From a bacterium (GTDB taxonomy: Bacteria > Elusimicrobiota > Elusimicrobia > Elusimicrobiales > UBA9959), in contig JAKAMO010000048.1 in assembly GCA_021812825.1 (NCBI GenBank), positions 1-19,558 on the forward strand: a stretch of 19,558 bases of DNA, in the 5' to 3' direction. Of the stretch, positions 14,635 to 19,558 are shown in pieces. A program made the position numbers and the translations under genes. The notes under the pieces are model-generated. The model made no database searches, was not told where the DNA came from, and saw only the letters and a list, made by a program, of their open reading frames with translations. The stretch's first letter is position 1. Each line of letters starts with the position of its first letter.

Positions 14635-16272
14635 ATGCGCTATCACCTGACTTTACTGGCACTTCTGGCCGCGGTACCCTGCCACGCTTCCACGCGCGGC
14701 ATAGTGATGAAGCCCGACGGGCAGGTGGAAGTGCGCTCCGGTCCCTCGGCCGCCTGGGCCCCTGTATCCGAACCCGTCCGCATGGAGCAGGGCGGCGAGA
14801 TACGCACCGGCCGCGATTCCAAGGCCGCCGTGATGTTCTCGGACGGCTCCCGGTTCATGCTGGGCAACAACAGCCAGTTCGCCGTGGAGGATACCTCCCG
14901 GAAGCGCGCCGGCTTCAAGCTGATGTTCGGCAAATTGCGCGCGGCCGTGCGCGGCTATTTCGCCAGCCGCTTCGAGGTGAGGACCCCGTCGGCCGTCTGC
15001 GCTGTGCGCGGCACCGAGTTCGACGTGGAGGTGGCCCGCGACGGCAATACCGAGATGAACGTGGAGGAAGGGCTCGTCGAGGTCAACGATTCCAAGGGCA
15101 AGATGGCCGTGGTCTCCTCCGAGGAAAGGATCAAGGTGGGCATGGACGGCATGTCCAAGCCGGAGACCGTCTCGCTCAAGGACGAGAGGGCCGGGGACGC
15201 CGCCAGGCCTATGGCCGTGATGCGCGACACAGCCCGCGAGCGCACCAGGACCATGCTGGAAGAGCTCCGCAACCGCGAGCTGAAGGCCAACGAGGCCATG
15301 CTGGGCAAGGATTCCATAGACGCCTTCGGCCGCCGGGTGCGGCTGGAGGAATACCTGCTGAGGCCTTCGGACAAGGAGTTCAAACTGCTGTTCCTCAGCA
15401 AGCGTCCGGACCAGGACCGCCTGGACTGGGGCCACCTGATAGAACAGTTCAACGCCAAGATACCGGACGACGTCAGCAAGGTGGGGGACATAATCTCCGG
15501 AATGTACTTCTCTCCCACCGCTCCGGCCAACTGGATGAAGTACTTCGAGGTCTACCTGACCAATACCGTTGACAGCATCAAGGAGACCATAGACTTCACC
15601 GCACCGGTGGCGATAAACTTCTCCGGTTATAACGGCGGCGTCGCGATGACCCGTTATTATCCCGGCTCCATAGACTACAAGCAGATACTGTCCGGTCCCG
15701 GGGTGGCGCTGGCGGCCGGCGCCGGCTCCGGCGGACTTAACGCCGACGAGCGCATGCAGTTCCAGCTGAAGCAGGACTACAATACCACCACCGCCGGCCA
15801 GTTCACCTGGGACCAGAAGGTGGTCAATAACCTGGGCGCCCTGACCACGCTGGAGAAGATAACCCTGGACCCCGCCAACGTGGCCGATGTGACCGTGTAC
15901 GGCTATACGGCGGCGCTCGTGGACAAGGGCGGCCTCTACGGCGGCCCTGTCGACGCCACCGTCAACCCCAGCGACCCGGTGGTGACCTATCCCAGCGGAC
16001 CCGGCAAGGCTGACTACAGCGTGGGGACCACCTACGCGGACAATTCCACCCTGGTGTCGCGGAAGCTGCTGGTCTCCAACGAGGGGGACGTGCTGGGGAT
16101 CCCCGGCAGCCCCAACTCAGGCACCTTCCTGAAGGAGGGGAACTTCAACCTGGAGTTGGTCATAGGCTCCTCCTTGTTCCAGGGACGCGACATAGATGTG
16201 CTGTTCGCCCCGGAAATACTGTCCCAGAAGAAGGAGGCCACCACCACGGCCGACCAGTTCAGCCTGAACTAG
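14635..16272 (+). CDS. Secreted FecR-domain protein (FecR-1)
   Basis: A 545-aa exported protein with a signal peptide (LTLLALLAAVPCHA), a FecR domain at about residues 30-165 and a long C-terminal part. The FecR core reads FEVRTPSAVCAVRGTEF (113-129). Unlike classical FecR it has no adjacent sigma factor and no visible membrane helix after the signal, so a role as an anti-sigma signal transducer is unlikely; a periplasmic or envelope scaffold role is more plausible (inference). After a charged helical stretch, IDAFGRRVRLEEY (228-240) opens a domain shared with the protein at 16409-17857, ending in SLFQGRDIDVLF (from 513). The Gly/Ser/Thr-rich insert in between is unique to this copy. The ATG at 14635 uses GGAGG inside the end of the barrel-1 gene. 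Confidence 0.78.
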   Translation: MRYHLTLLALLAAVPCHASTRGIVMKPDGQVEVRSGPSAAWAPVSEPVRMEQGGEIRTGRDSKAAVMFSDGSRFMLGNNSQFAVEDTSRKRAGFKLMFGKLRAAVRGYFASRFEVRTPSAVCAVRGTEFDVEVARDGNTEMNVEEGLVEVNDSKGKMAVVSSEERIKVGMDGMSKPETVSLKDERAGDAARPMAVMRDTARERTRTMLEELRNRELKANEAMLGKDSIDAFGRRVRLEEYLLRPSDKEFKLLFLSKRPDQDRLDWGHLIEQFNAKIPDDVSKVGDIISGMYFSPTAPANWMKYFEVYLTNTVDSIKETIDFTAPVAINFSGYNGGVAMTRYYPGSIDYKQILSGPGVALAAGAGSGGLNADERMQFQLKQDYNTTTAGQFTWDQKVVNNLGALTTLEKITLDPANVADVTVYGYTAALVDKGGLYGGPVDATVNPSDPVVTYPSGPGKADYSVGTTYADNSTLVSRKLLVSNEGDVLGIPGSPNSGTFLKEGNFNLELVIGSSLFQGRDIDVLFAPEILSQKKEATTTADQFSLN

Positions 16273-16311
16273 CGGTATCGGTTACTTAGGTCACAATTGA
16301 CGTTTGTTGCG

Positions 16312-16340
16312 TTGACATCGCATCCTCATGATATTATAAT
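16312..16340 (+). promoter_or_regulatory. Consensus sigma70-type promoter
   Basis: TTGACA (16312-16317) and TATAAT (16335-16340) are perfect matches with the optimal 17-base spacer. Initiation is expected near 16347, giving the FecR-2 mRNA a leader of about 60 bases that contains a run of seven G (16359-16365) and an AAGGAG ribosome-binding site. An additional TTGAC lies at 16297-16301. Confidence 0.85.
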
Positions 16341-16353
16341 GAGGATGCGATGT
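16315..16353. promoter_or_regulatory. Perfect 15-bp-arm palindrome over the promoter (operator and/or terminator)
   Basis: Positions 16315-16329 and 16339-16353 are exact reverse complements with a 9-base spacer (GATATTATA). The repeat covers part of the -35 box, most of the -10 box and the expected start site, so a dimeric repressor bound here would block the promoter. The right arm ends in TGTTTTT, so transcripts arriving from the FecR-1 gene 42 bases upstream would form a stem followed by a U run, which could terminate them. Both roles may apply. Confidence 0.75.
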
Positions 16354-16408
16354 TTTTCGGGGGGGTGCGGCTTTTTAAGCTGGAAACAAGGGATTTCAAG
16401 GAGTATTT

Positions 16409-17857
16409 ATGAAACTGATACTTGCTTCGGCGGTCCTTCTTTTTGCCTGCCGGGCCGACGCGGCTTATATCGATTCCCTGCGCGGCAAAGCGGAGCTGAA
16501 AAAAAGCGGCTCCGCCGTGTGGCAGGAGCTCTCCGGGGACGAGAAGGTATACCTCAAGTCAGGAGACGAGCTCCGCACGGCCCGCGCTTCCACCGTAGTG
16601 CTGTTCATGGACGACGGCTCCAAGGTGAAGCTGGCCCCTCTTTCGGCCTTCAAGATGTCGGCCGAGGACGGCGATAAGGTCTCGCTGGGCCTGTTCTTCG
16701 GCCGGGTCCGGTCCTGGGTCAAGAAGTTCTCCAAGAAGTTCGAGGTGCGCACCCCGTCGGCCGTCTGCGCTGTGCGCGGCACAGACTTCATGGTCTCGGC
16801 CGATGCGGACGGGAACAGCCGCGTGGAGGTCTACGAGGGCAGCGTGCTCACCGGCGACGGCAAGGGCAACTCCGCGCTGGTGCGCGAGGGGCAGGCCTCG
16901 GACATCCCTAACGGCGGCAGAATGGGGGAGCCGAAGACCAACCCCAACGAACCCAGCGACATGAACTCCGCCATCGGCGACCCGCGCCAGATAGCGCGCG
17001 CCGAGATCTACGGCGAGATCTCCAAGGAGGACGTGATAGCCCGGGCGCAGGAAGAGATGCAGTCGGCCGAGTACCAGATGCGCAAGACCGCCATCGACGC
17101 CTTCGGCAACCGGGTGCGCATGGAGGAGTACACGATCAGGCCGGCCGACAACCAGTTCAAGTACGTGGTCCTCAACACCCGCGGGGACCGCTTCGACTTC
17201 GGCAAGATCCTGTTCACGTTCAACGCGGCGCTCCCGGACAACCTGGCCGACGCCACCGCCAATATGATCTCGGCCCCCGGCAACTCGGCGCCGCAGTGGT
17301 ACCTGACCGATATGAACAGCGTGATGAGCAACACCACCGACAAGGTCACCGAGGACGCCACCGGCGGCAGCATGGTGCACAACGGCAGCCTCACCAGCCC
17401 GGCCTACCAGCTGGTCTTCAATGATTATTCCTTCTATGCGGCAGGCCCGAACGAGGCCGGCGACAACGGCGGCCTGGGAAAATGGATCTGGACCAAGACC
17501 GGCTACAACGTGGCAACCGGCGTGACCTCCTCGCTCGCCTACCTCGGCCAGCCGACCGCGCCGGTCCTGGAAGCTTCCAGCCCCTCCGGCTCCGACGTCT
17601 TCCATACCGTCACGAAGAACACCTTCGCCGACGGCACCTGGATCTCGGCCGAGGACTTCGTGCTGTTCGACGACGGGAACATCCTTTCTTCCGGCGACTT
17701 CAACAGCGGCCTGGGACAAGGGAGCACTGTGAACGAGGTCACGGACAAGCTCAACTTCGAGCGCGTCTACACCAGCTCGCTCTTCGGCGGCCGCGACATC
17801 AACGTGATGTACTCGGCCAAGCTGCTCAAGGACGCCGGCCTGCTCCGGTTCCAGTAG
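16409..17857 (+). CDS. Secreted FecR-domain protein (FecR-2)
   Basis: A 482-aa paralogue of the protein at 14635-16272. It has a signal peptide (KLILASAVLLFACRADA; the cysteine is not in a good lipobox), a FecR domain whose core FEVRTPSAVCAVRGTDF spans residues 111-127, then a charged linker, IDAFGNRVRMEEY at 229-241, a strand-rich region and SLFGGRDINVMY (from about 457) near the C-terminus. The two proteins place the IDAFG motif at almost the same residue although the linkers before it are dissimilar. The ATG at 16409 follows AAGGAG at a normal distance. It has its own strong promoter and is followed after 34 bases by barrel-2, so each FecR protein sits beside one barrel protein. Molecular role unknown. 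Confidence 0.78.
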   Translation: MKLILASAVLLFACRADAAYIDSLRGKAELKKSGSAVWQELSGDEKVYLKSGDELRTARASTVVLFMDDGSKVKLAPLSAFKMSAEDGDKVSLGLFFGRVRSWVKKFSKKFEVRTPSAVCAVRGTDFMVSADADGNSRVEVYEGSVLTGDGKGNSALVREGQASDIPNGGRMGEPKTNPNEPSDMNSAIGDPRQIARAEIYGEISKEDVIARAQEEMQSAEYQMRKTAIDAFGNRVRMEEYTIRPADNQFKYVVLNTRGDRFDFGKILFTFNAALPDNLADATANMISAPGNSAPQWYLTDMNSVMSNTTDKVTEDATGGSMVHNGSLTSPAYQLVFNDYSFYAAGPNEAGDNGGLGKWIWTKTGYNVATGVTSSLAYLGQPTAPVLEASSPSGSDVFHTVTKNTFADGTWISAEDFVLFDDGNILSSGDFNSGLGQGSTVNEVTDKLNFERVYTSSLFGGRDINVMYSAKLLKDAGLLRFQ

Positions 17858-17891
17858 AGCGCCGGACCTTAATAGAGGTAAACCATCTATC

Positions 17892-19115
17892 ATGACGAAA
17901 ACTAGGAACACCCTTCTGGCCCTTCCGCTGGCGGCGCTCTGCCTCTCGCCGCTCCGCGCCGAGATGAAGATCACCCCGGTCGCCGACGTCAGCCTTTTCG
18001 GCGGCAAATACTATCTGGATTCCGACGCCGCCTCGTTCCAGGGCCGCCTGGACGCCTACGTTTCCCCTGCCCTCAGTCTGACGGAGAACCAGGACCTGAT
18101 ACCTGTCTACTCCGGCAACTATTCCGGAACGCAGGACATACAGGAGCTGGCCGGAGGCGGTGTGCTCACCCGCAAGCGGCAGACGCATACGTTCTCCGTC
18201 AAGTACGTGTATACCGACGAGTTCAATAAATACAAACCGCGCGTCTCCTACTCGCTGGCCAGGATAAAGGAGACCAAGGACGAGAAGTGGGGGGACGGCC
18301 TGTTCGACTATAATACCCTGTCCGCGGGCTTCGAGGCCGAGCAGGAGCGGCCTTACGGTACCTTCACCGAGTCCTACGATTTCTATAAGGTCACCTATCC
18401 TAATTACAGCACGCTGCTCTCCAACTCCCAGTCGGTCTTTAACGATACCACCACCTTCAACCAGCTGTCGACCAACGCCGGTACCAACCCTCTGGACAAT
18501 ACCAGTCACCGGCTGGGCCTTTCCTACGCGTGGTTCCCGGGCCCGCTCAACCTTAAAGCCTCGTACGACTTCACCTACCGCAATTACGGCGACCAGGCCG
18601 TCACGGCCAAGCCGTCCACCGGGCAGTCGCCGTTCAAGAGCGATAAGCGCAAGGACATGATGCAGAACGCGGGCCTGACCGCCAGCCGCGCGCTGAAGCC
18701 GCTGTTCCTCTCGGCCGGCGCCAGGCTCGGCTACCTCGGCTCCAATCAGGGCACCTATGACTCCGCCAGGAGCAAGTACATGAAGGACTATTACGGCTAC
18801 ATGGACGTGGAGCTGAGCCCCTCCATGACGCTGGCCCTGAAGAACGGCTCGCAGTTCAGCTTCGGGGTGGACTGGCGCCGCGTGATGTATACCGGCCGCC
18901 TTAAGCAGGATACGAGCGGCAACTACGGCTCGGACAAGATACACCAGACCTTCTGGCTCACCTCCCTCTCGGCCCGCTATCCCGTGGCGGCCGGGTTCTA
19001 CGCCAGGGCGGCGTACAATTACCAGGTCTCCTCCTCCAACATGAAGTACGAGGAGAATTACAGGTACAACTACAGGGCCAGCACCTACCTGATGGGCCTT
19101 GAGTGGGAGTTCTGA
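17892..19115 (+). CDS. Predicted outer-membrane beta-barrel protein (barrel-2)
   Basis: A 407-aa paralogue of the protein at 13380-14633. It carries a signal peptide (TLLALPLAALCLSPLRA), aromatic alternating strands and a C-terminal GLEWEF. Shared landmarks with barrel-1 are ELAGGG (from residue 85), KPRV, ETKDEKWG (from residue 127) and YRYNYRASTYLMGLEW; the segments between differ widely in sequence and loop length, as is common for exposed barrel loops. The ATG at 17892 is preceded by GAGGTAA. It follows FecR-2 and precedes a secreted SBBP-type protein, placing it in the same transcription unit. Family not recognised; a porin-like or secretion-pore role are both possible. Confidence 0.75.
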   Translation: MTKTRNTLLALPLAALCLSPLRAEMKITPVADVSLFGGKYYLDSDAASFQGRLDAYVSPALSLTENQDLIPVYSGNYSGTQDIQELAGGGVLTRKRQTHTFSVKYVYTDEFNKYKPRVSYSLARIKETKDEKWGDGLFDYNTLSAGFEAEQERPYGTFTESYDFYKVTYPNYSTLLSNSQSVFNDTTTFNQLSTNAGTNPLDNTSHRLGLSYAWFPGPLNLKASYDFTYRNYGDQAVTAKPSTGQSPFKSDKRKDMMQNAGLTASRALKPLFLSAGARLGYLGSNQGTYDSARSKYMKDYYGYMDVELSPSMTLALKNGSQFSFGVDWRRVMYTGRLKQDTSGNYGSDKIHQTFWLTSLSARYPVAAGFYARAAYNYQVSSSNMKYEENYRYNYRASTYLMGLEWEF

Positions 19116-19178
19116 CGGGGGAACAGCAGCTCTTCGCGTGCTTAGCTAAGGTTCAGTCGGTTCAGCTGGAGACAAATT

Positions 19179-19558
19179 ATGCGCAAGATAAACCACTTTC
19201 TCAAGAACGCGGCCCTCGGCCTGCTGGCGGCGGCGCTGTCCGCGGCCGCGGCCAACGCCGTGCCGTATCCTGGCGTCGTGGTCAGCACCCAGACGGCCGG
19301 AACGATTCCGGCGTACCTGACGGATACCGGCGTGCTCCAGAGCAACGACTGGTCCATGGAGACCGGGATGGCCAAGGATATCAACGGTTTCTTCTACGTG
19401 GCCGGCTCCTTCAGCGACGGCGGCATGAGCAGGCCCTTCGCGCGCAAATTCTCCCCGGCGGGAACGGAGGTCTGGACCAGCACGGTGGCCAATACGGTCA
19501 ATCCCGCAAGCTATTACGACTATGGCCGCGGGGTCGCGGTGAGCACGGACGGCAGCGC
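19179..19558 (+). CDS. Secreted SBBP-type beta-propeller protein, 5' end only
   Basis: An open frame begins at the ATG at 19179, after CTGGAGACAAATT, and runs off the window after 126 codons. It starts with a signal peptide (INHFLKNAALGLLAAALSAAAANA). Two repeat starts are visible: GMAKDINGFFYVAGSF..., with FARKFSPAGTEVWTSTV, and a second, YDYGRGVAVSTDGS, cut by the window edge. This is the SBBP (seven-bladed beta-propeller) repeat pattern of G.A.D..G..YV.G with K....G...W. It lies 63 bases after barrel-2 on the same strand, so it may be cargo or a partner of the upstream envelope proteins. Total length and C-terminal domain are unknown; a FlgD/T9SS-like end would support the cargo idea. Confidence 0.75.
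   Translation, partial: MRKINHFLKNAALGLLAAALSAAAANAVPYPGVVVSTQTAGTIPAYLTDTGVLQSNDWSMETGMAKDINGFFYVAGSFSDGGMSRPFARKFSPAGTEVWTSTVANTVNPASYYDYGRGVAVSTDGS

Noticed and set aside
16347..16408. Riboswitch (cyclic-di-GMP type) in the FecR-2 leader
   Set aside because: The leader is only about 60 bases and lacks the conserved GEMM-I core elements; no alternative terminator is present downstream of it.
14635..17857. FecR-type sigma factor regulation cassette
   Set aside because: There is no ECF sigma factor or TonB-dependent receptor nearby, and the proteins have Sec signals without a later membrane helix, so classical FecI/FecR signalling is not supported.
16559..18007. 482-codon minus-strand frame opposite FecR-2
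   Set aside because: Antisense of a gene with signal peptide, FecR motif and strong promoter; composition is typical of a shadow frame.

Overview
The window is GC-rich, gene-dense DNA from a Gram-negative (diderm) bacterium. Evidence for an outer membrane is direct: a Pal/CpoB/TolB cluster, lipoprotein signals, a PorV-type outer-membrane protein and two beta-barrel-like proteins. The mix of PorV-like, FlgD/T9SS-type C-terminal, FecR-domain and SBBP-propeller proteins, with frequent ATA and AGG codons despite high GC, makes me think of Elusimicrobiota or a related lineage. That placement is inference only. No rRNA, tRNA, CRISPR array or complete insertion sequence was seen.

Left part (1-7300), housekeeping genes: a 227-bp intergenic element with terminal inverted repeats; a tightly packed operon of a WbpP-like sugar-nucleotide epimerase, thymidine kinase and an orphan DUF772 transposase-N-terminal-like protein, closed by a strong bidirectional terminator; then on the minus strand pal-cpoB-tolB (cell-envelope constriction and outer-membrane integrity) and, upstream of it, a trans-polyprenyl diphosphate synthase. 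A second, 245-bp, MITE-like element separates the synthase from a divergent CDF zinc/cation efflux gene. Each end of this element carries a TTTTCA sequence placed to act as the -35 box of an outward promoter.

Right part (7300-19558), a surface/secretion locus, all on the plus strand: a 1632-aa secreted protein with repeated carboxypeptidase-regulatory-like folds and a FlgD/T9SS-like C-terminal domain; a PorV/PorQ-family outer-membrane protein; then two related modules, barrel-1 + FecR-1 and FecR-2 + barrel-2, each with one FecR-domain periplasmic-type protein and one beta-barrel-type protein; and finally the start of an SBBP-type propeller protein that runs off the window. Between the two modules a perfect sigma70-type promoter (TTGACA-17-TATAAT) is embedded in a perfect 15-bp-arm palindrome.

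How they could work together (inference): the giant protein and perhaps the SBBP protein are exported cargo, PorV is an outer-membrane shuttle or anchor, and the FecR-barrel pairs form an uncharacterised envelope assembly. The FecR proteins share a conserved region (IDAFGxRVRxEEY, then a SLFxGRDI motif near the C-terminus) that I cannot assign to a known family. This paired FecR/barrel module is the best candidate here for an undescribed system.
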